Shown piece by piece: positions 12,769-22,826 of a stretch of 64,000 nucleotides of DNA (the stretch's first letter is position 1; every line of letters starts with the position of its first letter). The stretch comes from Cannabis sativa (lineage: Eukaryota; Streptophyta; Magnoliopsida; Rosales; Cannabaceae). The notes under the pieces were generated by a model. That model was not told the DNA's origin. It saw only the letters and a list, made by a program, of their open reading frames with translations, and did no database searches. The position numbers were made by a program, and so were the translations under genes. The DNA lies in NCBI RefSeq assembly GCF_029168945.1, contig NC_083608.1, forward strand, positions 15,146,136-15,210,135, in the 5' to 3' direction.

Positions 12769-12778
12769 TATATATAAA
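12769..12778 (+). promoter_or_regulatory. TATA box of the CACTA transcription unit
   Basis: TATATATAAA lies directly after the last left subterminal repeat. About 30 bp downstream a pyrimidine-rich leader begins (TTCTTCCCTTTC and following), as in a plant 5' UTR. Confidence 0.6.
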
Positions 12779-14569
12779 CACACCCACTCCCGGTTCCCCC
12801 ATTTCTTCCCTTTCATTTTTTTTCCCAATTTTATTTTTCTCTCATTTTTCTCTCTGAAAACCGAAGCAAACCCCCTCCAAACCGCCTCCCCCAATTTTTT
12901 CTCTTTGTTTCTGCCTCCGGCTTCGTCTCCGCCAGCGTCGTCTCCGTCTCCGCCTCCGTCTCCGTTTGAAGTGGTTTAGGTATTTATATTTACCAATATA
13001 TGTTTTACAGATTATTTTTTTTGGTTTTGTTTGCTAATGTAAATTTTTATGTTATAATTTCAGAAATTGTAGAAGAGGTTTCAAATTTTTGGCTTGGAGA
13101 AGAGATCAGAAAGTTTCATTTGTGTAAAGTATGTTTTTTATTTCTGTAAAATTTGTAGTTAGTATTATAAATCTGAAATGTATTGTATATATAAATATTT
13201 TAATTAATATGTGTAAAATATTGTTAGTGTATAAATTAAAAATGTATTAATTTATTAAATCTGTAATTTTTTCTGAAATAAAAAAAAAATCTGTAATGTG
13301 TTGTATATATATATATAAATATATACAGTATATAGTATATAGTGTATTCTATATATTATATATTATACAATAGATAGATAGTATATAGTATATATTTTTA
13401 TGTACATTTTTATATATAGTATATATATTATTTGTCTTAGTAAATATGTGTAATATATAGATTATTGTTTGAGTTTAATTGTTTATGTGTAATATATGGA
13501 TTATTATTTGAATTTAATTGTTTATGTATTTTGATTTTAGTTATAATTATTTGTGTGGTTATAATAATTTCAGTTTTGTATTTAGTAAAATTTTACTAAT
13601 TAAAAAATTGATAAATTTAGTTTAAATGTTTTAATTATAAATAAAAAACTTATATGAATATTTGTGTAATTATTCTTAATTAACAAGTAAAATTTTTTAG
13701 GTTTTTAATAAATTTATATAATTTTAAAATTAATACAATTTATTAAAATAATAATTATTGAAAATATAAAATTTTGCCTTTAAATATTTTAATAATTTAG
13801 TGTTATTTTGTAATTATTTTTAAATATGTGATTATTTATAAAAAAGAAGTTAATTTTTTGAAGAAAGTTTATGTAAATAATAAATTAATATTATTGATAA
13901 AAATAATTAGTATTTATATAATAAAATAATTAACAAACATTAGAATTATTAGAAAAAACTTTTTTATTAAAGAAAAAAATATTTTTTTTAACAAACTTAA
14001 ATTTAATTATTTATATTAAGTTAATTATATTTTTTTAATTTTTTAAATACTATGATAATTAAATTTATTTGTAAATATATTTATGTAATTATTAAATTGA
14101 TATATTTATTTATAAATAAACTAAATATTTATATAAGTAATTATTTAAAAAAAAAATTAGAGAAATAAAATGAGTTTATTTAATAGTATTGAATATTAAT
14201 TTTAATAAATAAAATATAATTAAAAATTCGTAAATGACTATAATGAATTAATAATAAATAAAAAATAAATTGATAACTAATATTTCATAAAACTTTAACC
14301 AAATAAAGTCTTTAACCAAATAAAACTTTAAACAATGTTGGTGTATACTTTGTTTGCAATATATTAAAAATAAACTTTAACCAAATAAATTACAATGTTG
14401 ATTAATTTTCCTTTGCTAATATAAGCATATTACAAATAAAATTTCTTAAAATAGCATAAGATTTTAATTAATTTATCACGTCGAATTCATAAAATTTCAT
14501 AAAATAGCATAAGATTTTAATTAGTTTATTAACATTGCTTAAACTCATAAAACTTTAAAATTCTTTTAG
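12779..14569 (+). other. CACTA 5' leader, probably with two 5' UTR introns
   Basis: A CT-rich leader with a Ser/Pro-codon-like repeat (CTCCGTCTCCGCCTCCG, 12944-12960) is followed by a likely small intron (about 12979-13062, ending TTTCAG). A long AT-rich intron follows, with donor GTATGT at 13129 and acceptor TTTTAG just before the ATG at 14570. Much of the interval is A/T low complexity (TA-rich 13300-13430) with no open frame. Confidence 0.45.
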
Positions 14570-17111
14570 ATGACGATTGATAAGTCTTGGATTTCTTGGA
14601 GAAAACGTGGTAAAGAATATTGGGAGTGTCTACAAGTATTTTTGGCGATGGCTTCAAATTATAAAAATTCTGATGGGAAAATTAGATGTCCTTGTGTTAA
14701 ATGCTTAAATACTCGATTTGAGCCTTTAAACATTGTGGAAGCGCATATATTTGATTGGGGTTTTGATAATGGTTATCAAAAGTCGATTTACCACGGGGAG
14801 TCAGAAACAGAAGTTGTTGCACGGACGGAAGTTGTTGAGCATATTTTAGATGATGAAGATGACGAGATGATTCCCATTGTTGAAGATTTCATTCGACCAA
14901 CAACTGAAGATGTTCAACGCAATTATGATTCTTTTCAATATTACGACGAGTTATTTGAAGAGATTGAAGCTGAATTGTATCCTGGATGCCATTGGATTTC
15001 TTCACTTAACTTTCTAGCAAAGTTATTGCATTTGAAAGTTCGTGGAAAAATTCCTATCGGCGTATTTGATGAATTATTAAAATTATTGAATCTTGCTTTT
15101 CCGAAAGGAAATAAAATTCCATCGACGTACTATGAGGCTAAAAAGAGACTAAAAAAATTAGGTTTAGGCTATGAGTCTATTCATGTGTGCGAGCATGATT
15201 GTTGCTTGTTTTATAAAGAGCATGCCACTAAAGATGCTTGTCCAATTTGTGGAACTAGTTGATGGATTACTTCAACAAAAGCTAATGGAAAAAGGGTGCC
15301 ACGTAAGGTGTTGCGCTATTTTCCATTGACACCTCGGTTGAAAAGATTATATGGTTCAAGACATACTGCAAAACACATGGTATGGCATCATACTGGAAAA
15401 TCGAAGGATGAACGAGTGATGCGTCACCCGGTTGATGGGATTGGTTGGAAGGACTTTGATGCTAAACATCCTGATTTTGCCAGTGAACCTAGAAATGTTC
15501 GCTTAGGTTTAGCTGCTGATGGCTTTAATCCATTTGACAACATGAGCCTAGCATATAGTATGTGGCCTGTCGTGTTAGCAAATTATAATCTTCCACCTTG
15601 GTTGTGCATGAAAGACAATAATTTCATGTTGGCCCTACTAATTCCTGGACCAAAATCACCAGGAAAAGACATGGATGTTTTTCTAAGACCATTGGTGGAT
15701 GAGCTGAAAGAGTTGTGGGTTGATGGAGTTGATACGAGATATTGTAGGACAAACACCGTGTTCAAGTTGCGTGCAGCCCTTTTATGGACTATTAATGATT
15801 TTCCTGCTCGAAGTAGTTTGTCTGGATGGAGTGGTCAAGGATACAAAGCTTGTCCAACATGTAACGAAGACACTTCTTCGATACGAGTGATTGGTAAGAC
15901 ATTTTGCTCTATGTATTTTAAGGGGGTAGAAACCAAATTTAACCGACTTGATCGCAACGAAGATGAAGTGATTCCTAGAATTCTTACCGTCTTCCAATCA
16001 CAATGTCGTCCCTTAACAAGAGAAAATATCATGCCTCTAGACAGAAAGACTCGTGAAAAGGCTGAGTGGTTCATCTTTGACAATTCACCTGAAATCAGAC
16101 CATATTTAGAGTAAGTTTTTTCCTTTATTAATCTATATTTGGTCTTATTCTACATAGTCTTATTTAACATTTAACATAGTGATGTTATATGACTTACAAT
16201 GAACACTTAGAAGAGATAAAACTTCAGTACCCAGATGGAGATCATAACATTTTACACAAAAAATATTTCCAGCGATGGTTTCATAAGAAGGTGATATGAG
16301 TGATTCAATTATGATTTGAAAATGATCATGATTAATTATGAGTCATTCTAAGATAATTTTGTTCATTTAGATATATAATTTACACAAGCTTGGATCATTG
16401 GAGAATGGTGAAGAGTTGCTAGCTTTAGCATGTGGGTCAGATCACTTAGTAACATATTATGAAGGGGTTTTAGTGAATGGTGTTCGTTACATGGTAGCTG
16501 AACGTGATAAGAAGCGTACTACTCAAAATAGCGGTGTCTCCGTGGCGGGAACAGAAGGATTCAATTATTATGGAACCTTAGAAGATGTGATGATGTTCAC
16601 TTTTTGTGGTGTGTATTCAGTAACATTATTTCGGTGTAAATGGTTCAATACCAATCCACAGAGGAAGAAAACAATCATTGAGAGTAACATCATTAGTATC
16701 AATGTTAGTGGCGAATGGTACAAAGATGACCCATTTATACTTGCTACCCAAGCTAAGCAAGTATTTTACCTCGATGATTTGCTTAGAGGTAGACATTGGA
16801 AAATAGTCGAGAATGTAAACCACCGGCAAATTTGGGACATTGAGCAGGATGAAGATGATGAAGATGTTGTACATGATTTAATCTCCTCAAATTTTCAGTT
16901 GACTGTGGATCTAGGAGAGTTAATTTTGCAACCTTCTGAAGTGGCGACAATAATTGATACTGCACAAAATTTGAATGTAAATCAGGCTGATGAAAATGAT
17001 GTGGATGGTGACGTTGATAACGTAATAGATGACGAAGGTGACGAGTTGCTAGTTGATCGATGTGAAGACGATATTGTTTCTAAAAATAATGAGTGTGATA
17101 GTGACTATTAG
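14570..17111 (+). pseudogene. CACTA TNP2-type transposase gene, catalytic core deleted
   Basis: Exon 1 starts MTIDKSWISW, an N-terminal transposase-associated domain with a CPCVKC zinc-binding motif. A TNP2 N-terminal part follows (VCEHDCCLFYKEH, CPICGTS). At 15260-15262 a TGA replaces what is normally an Arg codon just before WITS; the frame reopens to 16110. TNP2 blocks continue (KVLRYFPLTPRLKRLY, GLAADGFNPF, GYKACPTCNEDT) and then jump directly to a block normally found after DUF4218 (TFCSMYFKGVETKFNR). The core of TNP2 and DUF4218 are therefore missing at about 15897, without loss of frame. Exon 2 (about 16200-16290) and exon 3 (16371-17111) follow; exon 3 carries a DUF4216-like domain (CKWFNTN ... 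FILATQAKQVFYLDD) and an acidic tail. The exon 2 acceptor reads AA instead of AG. The product cannot be an active transposase. Confidence 0.85.
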
Positions 17112-17253
17112 TTTACATATGTTATTAATTTGTTTGTAATAATATTATAAGTGATGAACTTGATGATGTTAATTGTATTTCAAACTATAACTATTTTTGG
17201 TAATCTATATTTATACTAATTTAATCATACAACTTTGCTTTTAAAGAGTCATA

Positions 17254-19163
17254 ATGTCAGCCGGTGTAGCTTCTTCTCACGGGGGAGACGGTGGAGGTTT
17301 AGATCCACCTGATCCTAGTAGGGTACCCTCAGCCTGCGAGGCAGCACCACCGCCCAAAAGAAAAGGTCGTGGTCGTGCTACTAATATACCACTAGAGGCT
17401 CGCAGACGTACGAATGAGGGGCCATTGCCACTTATACTTGATCCTGCAACAGGAAAAGTAGTTGGCAGGGAGAACCAAGCTTTCATCTGGCAGGTGGGTT
17501 TTGAAGTTAGCACATTATTGCTGGGGAACTACTTGGACTTTTGTGATGTACCTCAACATCACAAGGACCAAGTTGTGCAGAGAATGAAGGTAATAAATTG
17601 ATGGACATAATAAATTTTATTCATGTATAATTAAACTAAGTAATAATTTAATTCTTCAAATGTAGTATTTTTATGATATCGATGGTCACGCTGAACCCGA
17701 AAAAGTGATGAGGACTCTTTACCATGAGATGGGCAAAAGATACTCAGAAAGAAAAAACATTAGGCATACCTTCTTCCAAAAATATTATGAGGGGAACCCA
17801 GATAATCTTGAGGCGGCACTCAATGCTCCTCCTGAGCACTATGTAACAAGAGAGCATTGGAAAGAGATTATTGATTTGTTTTTTAGCCCAAAGTTTATAG
17901 CGCGTTCCAATCAAAACAAGCAAAACAGAAAACAAATGAAGTACCCCTCAACTCAAGGCACAAAATCAATGACAGCTCAGCGTCATGAATTTGTAAGTAG
18001 ACTTCAAATAATTCATTTATTGAAATAATAATTTTTACAGAATCTAACACTGATAACATTACAGAAGGAGCCCGAAAAATATGTTATACCAACTTGGAGA
18101 GAGAGCCATCTGAGGAAGGATAAAACTTGGGTCGATGATGCTGCTAAAGAGAAATTTGTGAGTTACACTAATATTTCATTATTTTTCTTAAAATTATTAT
18201 ATAATTGATTATTTAACAATTTTTATTTATGTTCAAGAGCAACTCACTCGTGAAATGGAGGAAGAGATGGCGAGAAGTAGGCTTCAAAGCCAATCTAGCA
18301 GTGATTCTGGAACTTCGGAGGTGCCGTCTGACATCTAATTCAAGGTCATGGGCAAGGTCATGGGTGATAGGAGTGACTACATTCGAGGATTCGGTTACAA
18401 CATAGCAAAGAAGGGGAAAAGATCAACAACATCATCTAGCTCTTCGAGCCAAAGTCAAACTCAATCTCAAGCAGGGTCTACTATTTCTCAAGATGTTGGT
18501 ATTATGGCTGAGATGTTTCAGAGATTGCGTGAACGCTTTCCACCGGGACAGGACAGTTCTGATCTGTATGACCCGCGATTTGACAGATTCCTCCAACAAT
18601 ATTTACCTACCCAACCTCAGGGTAGTGCAACATGTCCAAGGCCGCAACAACAACCTTTACAGCAGACTCAGCAATCTCCTAATGTGCAAGGAAGTGCCTC
18701 CCAATCTCCTCTTATTCCAAACATGTTTGGACGCTCCTCCCAGTCTCTTCCATTTTTCTACTCTGATTTTTTTGGAGGATCACAGTCCCAACAGTCGATG
18801 TTGGGCCAATTTGGGAGTTCATCTCAGCAGCCGATGTTTTTCGGGGGTCCAATGCAGCAAACTTCTCCGGGTCAATTTTTCGGTTCACAAAATTCATACT
18901 TTTTCCCGGGTCAGTTTCAGCAACAATCCCCGAACTTCTCGCCACAACAATCTCCAAATATTTCGCAACAGCAATAATCTCCGAATTTACCACAACAACG
19001 ACAGACTCGGCCATTTGCGGAGCTTTTATCTTCCCAACAACCATATTACCCATCACCGCCAGTATCGCAAGCTCAGGACAATGCACCGAATCCTGATATT
19101 AACTTAAACGCTACTGGCTCAAATTTCGAAGATGATTTGTTTGATCAAGACAATAATAATTAG
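17254..19163 (+). pseudogene. CACTA TNPD/Transposase_24-type gene with two nonsense codons
   Basis: Likely exons are 17254-17589, 17666-17992, 18065-18157 and 18238-19163, each bordered by GT/AG. Exon 1 starts MSAGVASSHGG and has a basic segment (PKRKGRGRATN). Exon 2 carries the conserved plant transposase block (YSERKNIRHTFFQKYYEG, HYVTREHWKEIIDLF) of the Ptta/En/Spm family. The last exon is Gln/Ser/Pro-rich. In-frame stops are a TAA at 18336-18338 (before the FKVMG block) and a TAA at 18975-18977, where a Gln codon is expected inside a Gln run. The frame then continues without a break to a TAG at 19161-19163 after an acidic end. In En/Spm systems the second protein helps transposition or binds subterminal repeats; this copy would make a short product. 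Confidence 0.8.
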
Positions 19164-19429
19164 TTTATCTTAATTTTAATTATGTGTGGATTTATTTAAG
19201 TTTTTAATTATGTTTGGATTTCTTTAAGTTTTAAATAATGTATGGATGATAATAATTAATTTTTAAGTTTTAAATAATGTATGAATGATAATTATGTGTG
19301 GATTTGTTAGTTTTTATTTTAGTATTTATTAATAATATAAATTTAGAAAGAAAATTAATTAATTAAATATAAAAAAAACGTTATTTATTATTAATATTTA
19401 TTTATTTATTTTTTAAAAAAAAACATTAT

Positions 19430-19695
19430 TACCGGCGGACTCCCGCCGGTAATAATGAGACAGAAACATGTCAGTGGAAGGGTGTACACCGGCGGACCCC
19501 GCCGCTAATTGTCTGCCGGTATTAATGATTAATAGTGGCGGACGTGTCAGTCCGCCGCTATTAATCATTAATAGCGACGGGGTATTACCGGCGGAGCAAT
19601 ACCGGCGGACCCCGCCGCTAAAACTTATTACCGGCGGATTTATCAATTATTACCAGCGGACCCCTCCGCTCCTAAAAACGTTAATTCTTGTAGTG
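19430..19695 (+). repeat. CACTA right subterminal repeats and terminus
   Basis: A dense series of the ACCGGCGG/CCGCCGGT words is arranged partly as inverted pairs. For example, TCCGCCGCTATTAATCATTA is followed by the opposite orientation. It ends with the terminal inverted repeat at 19695. A minus-strand open frame across it is only a reading of the repeats. Confidence 0.85.
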
Positions 19696-21148
19696 AATGT
19701 CGTTGTCGACAACCGAGACTTGCTGATATGAGGATGTCTTGGACCATTTCCAACCCAGGTCGAAGATTTATTCAATGCCTAATCTCGAAGGTTTGTGCAA
19801 GACGGAGAGTACTCTTAGAATTTAATAAGGTGTATTAGATTCTATTTTAAAATAAATTGACAATAAGAGGAGTAGTTCATGCATTTTCTGTATCAACACA
19901 TTAATTATTAATGTGAGATTCTTTAACATTCCCTCTCAATATGGTGTTATTTTTATTTTCTCACCAATCTTGCATAGCTCGATCACAAGTGGCTCGTTTA
20001 GCTCACAGTGCCCCGCTTATAATATTGTTTGTGAGTTTTTTTAATGTAAGTTTTTCAGTAGTATTTTTCGGTCCTCTTCCCTATTACTTAGAAAAAGTGA
20101 GTCATCCGTTTAGGTACAAGATACTATTACTGTTTGAACAATTAGACACCCAACCCGTAATCGCAACAACCCAATTGCAAGAGTGGAGTTCTACCAACTA
20201 AGTTATATCTCCAAGCCAAGTGGAGCATGCATGAAGGAGTCAAATGCTTCTTCTATTTTTTTCCTTGGCTCAGTTCGGTCGTCATGGACTTAAATTAGAG
20301 ACCTCGCTCGTGAAGTAAATCATTGCACGTACCATCCAACCAATGGAGAGAGAATCAATAGATTCCTTTTCTGGAGCGATTCATCCTTCTTGAATGTAGG
20401 ATACACAACTCTCCGAAAAAATTAGGTTTTCAACATTTGTAGATGAGAACTTTTCAACATTTCTATAGCCACCCACGATGGAAATGCTACATTGTGACTG
20501 ATCATCTCTTGCAGAAGTTTGTTTTTCAACAAATGTAGATAATGTTGCCTTTTCAAGAATCTTAATAATGTGTTGAAACTAAATACCATACATAAGATAT
20601 ATGGGCTACTTATCTCATTGTCAACAACTAGTTTTCAAATATAATTCCATGCACCTTATCAAATTCTAACATATATCATAGCCAAACTAAACTCGGACAA
20701 ATATTCGATTCAAATTACAAGCGGCTCTCTAAAATTTCCTCTCAATATATTGTTTGTGTCTAATGCATGCCTTTAATTTTCTAATTAAAAAAAAAAGAGC
20801 ATGTTGATTTGGGGACAACCAAATTTTTTATATCTTTATATATTAAAAGTACCTATCTAACGGCATTTCTTGGTTTAACAGAATATACTTAAAAATAAAA
20901 AGAATATTCTGTTAAATTTAACTATTAGGTTTGATCTCCCGTTAACAAATAAACCCAATAATTAAACCAAAAAATTAAACAATCTTTTAAATATTAATAA
21001 TCTCTTTTTAAATTAAAAAAATCATCTTAGCCACATATCTCTCTAACAAACCTATCTTGGGAGAAATTAATAATTTTTTTATTTATTTTTTAAAAAAGAA
21101 AAATATAGATAAAATGTCTAGAAAAGATAATATAAATGTGAGACTGTA
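19696..21148. other. Intergenic, no gene recognised
   Basis: Moderately AT-rich with more even composition than the spacers to the left, perhaps an old decayed element or unique DNA. A small inverted repeat, TAACAGAATAT/ATATTCTGTTA, lies at about 20876-20915. I found no protein similarity. Confidence 0.5.
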
Positions 21149-21298
21149 TATGAGTTGTCCCTTCTGTAATTACTTAAGAAAGATAAAATGTATAGATAAA
21201 TATATATATATATATATATATATGTGAGACTGTATATGTAAGAGAATTTAATTCAAAAAAAAAATAATATAAATAATTACAGAAGGGGCAACTCATTG
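21149..21298. repeat. Foldback structure (about 150 bp) around a TA microsatellite
   Basis: The left arm GAGTTGTCCCTTCTGTAATT (from about 21154) and the right arm, whose reverse complement is GAGTTGCCCCTTCTGTAATT (about 21273-21295), pair almost perfectly. A (TA)n run of about 24 bases lies between them at 21199-21223, and the word GTGAGACTGTATATG occurs in direct repeat just outside and inside the left arm. It could be a small foldback MITE; no clear TSD. Confidence 0.6.
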
Positions 21299-22206
21299 CT
21301 ATCGGGGAAGAAGAAGATTGATTGTGTTGGCTTAAAAAATTTTGTGGAAATTACCTGTAGTATGGATTTTTATTAAATGTTTAGATAAATATGGATAAAT
21401 TTTAATTTTAGGTAAATTATGGTATTTTTCTATTTTAAATTATTATGTGGGTTTTCTTTTCCATATTATTAACTTTTTTTTTTTATATTTTCCAGAAAAC
21501 CATTTTCTCTCTTACCTCTTTGTCTTCTCCACCACCACTGTTTCTCTTCACCTCTCTATCTTCTCTTCACCATTGTTCCATCTTCACCATTGTTTTCTCT
21601 CTTACCTCTTTGTCTTCTCCTCCACCATTTCTCTTCACCATTGTTCCATCTTACCTGAAGAGGAGGCATCGATTTACGCCGTCGAAGCGAAAAGAGGAGC
21701 CTATAAAACATCGTGAGGTCCCGTCGTCCCTCTACGTCCTCTGACCCCTTTTCTTCGGACAGCCACCTCTGCCCTCTCCTCTGGTTAGTTTTCTTGCTTC
21801 TACTTTTCATGGAACTGTTCAACTATTACTCAATGCTCTGCAAGTGTTTGATAAAATGTTTTAAAAGACCCCAAGAAAATAATATGCTTCTGCATTGAAT
21901 ATCCCTTCTTCTCTACTCAAAGTTGACCCAAGCCATCGCTTTCATGTCTTTGCATTTAAATTGCATTTTGTACCTAACATTTCATAACCATGATAAATTT
22001 AAAGCTTCTCTGAGTTTAACTTTCAATATAGGTGTACAGGATTTAGTTTATAGCTTGTAGAGCACACTTATCAATCATTTAATCGCGAAAACATTTTTAT
22101 TATGTAACCTTCCCTTTGTTGGGTAACCAACATGTAAGGTTGTGATTTTCTAAGTCATGCAATTAGCATTTGATTATACCTTTTAATCTGAATGTTTCTA
22201 TTTCAG

Positions 22207-22574
22207 GGTTGGGTAACACTACAATTGACCCGAGATCCCACCTTTGCAAGAGGATTCTTGTCTGCTAGATCCGTCACTGGGTTTCTTTCAGATGTTTATT
22301 CTGTAGCTGCTGATGAAGTTGGGAAAATTTTTGTTATTGCTGATGAAAGGGTATGTATCTATCTACAATATGGTGTGCTTATCTATTCTTTGAGCTCCTA
22401 TACACATGATAAATTTGTGTAGCATTTTTGGTAACCTGAAGTTGAATTACTCACTGCAAAGTATTTTTGGAGCAGGCAGATCTTAGCAAACCAGAGACAA
22501 TTCCTGCAACGTTAGTTGTCATTCACACTGTTATTGATTGTGCCACAGGGCACCCAGAAGAGCCTATAAAGACG
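22207..22574 (+). pseudogene. Two exons of an unidentified host gene, probably captured
   Basis: Exon 22207-22350 (acceptor TTTCAG, donor GTATGT) encodes [17 protein letters not shown] and continues through [19 protein letters not shown]. Exon 22476-22574 (acceptor AGCAG, donor GTAGGA) encodes ADLSKPETIPATLVVIHT and ends HPEEPIKT. Both exons are phase 0 at both ends and read together without a stop. The codon pattern and splice sites look like a genuine host gene. Upstream, 21480-21800 resembles a CT-rich plant 5' UTR with a CT/TTC repeat. I do not recognise the protein. If the left end of MULE-1 at 21345 is right, this is a transduplicated fragment inside the transposon; otherwise it is an older host-gene remnant beside it. 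Confidence 0.5.
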
Positions 22575-22826
22575 GTAGGATATAACTAATAATTTTCTCT
22601 ACAGTAGTTTCATATTGATTGGTTTTTGCATTCTTTTTATGCTATATTTTTTTTTTCCTAAAAACAAGTAGAGGAATTCATGTGTCATTCAGCAAGCTCA
22701 GTATATATCTTTATGGTAAAGGTGCAAATATTGATTCCAGACCTTTGCTAAGCAATCATTTTTCCCTTAAACTAAGCTCTTTATTGTGTCTTCTTTATTT
22801 TTCAGGTCATTAATCATATTTAGAGA

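Larger units (their letters stand above)
12403..19695 (+). mobile_element. CACTA (En/Spm-type) DNA transposon, 7293 bp, TSD AAT
   Basis: The left end is CACTACAACAATT; the right end read from the other strand is CACTACAAGAATT. The element is flanked by AAT at 12400-12402 and 19696-19698, the 3-bp duplication expected of CACTA elements. Both subterminal regions are packed with GC-rich words around ACCGGCGGA/CCGCCGGTA, in sharp contrast to the AT-rich interior. Inside are two plus-strand genes in the usual order, a TNP2-type transposase (14570-17111) and a TNPD/Transposase_24-type gene (17254-19163). Both are broken. The ends look intact, so it could still be mobilised in trans. Confidence 0.95.

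Noticed and set aside
19413..19646. Minus-strand frame of 77 codons at the CACTA right end
   Set aside because: It is a translation of the GC-rich subterminal repeats.
20161..20400. Possible remnant of a retrotransposon pol in 19940-20400
   Set aside because: A few words looked coding-like but no RT, RNase H or integrase motif could be aligned in any frame.
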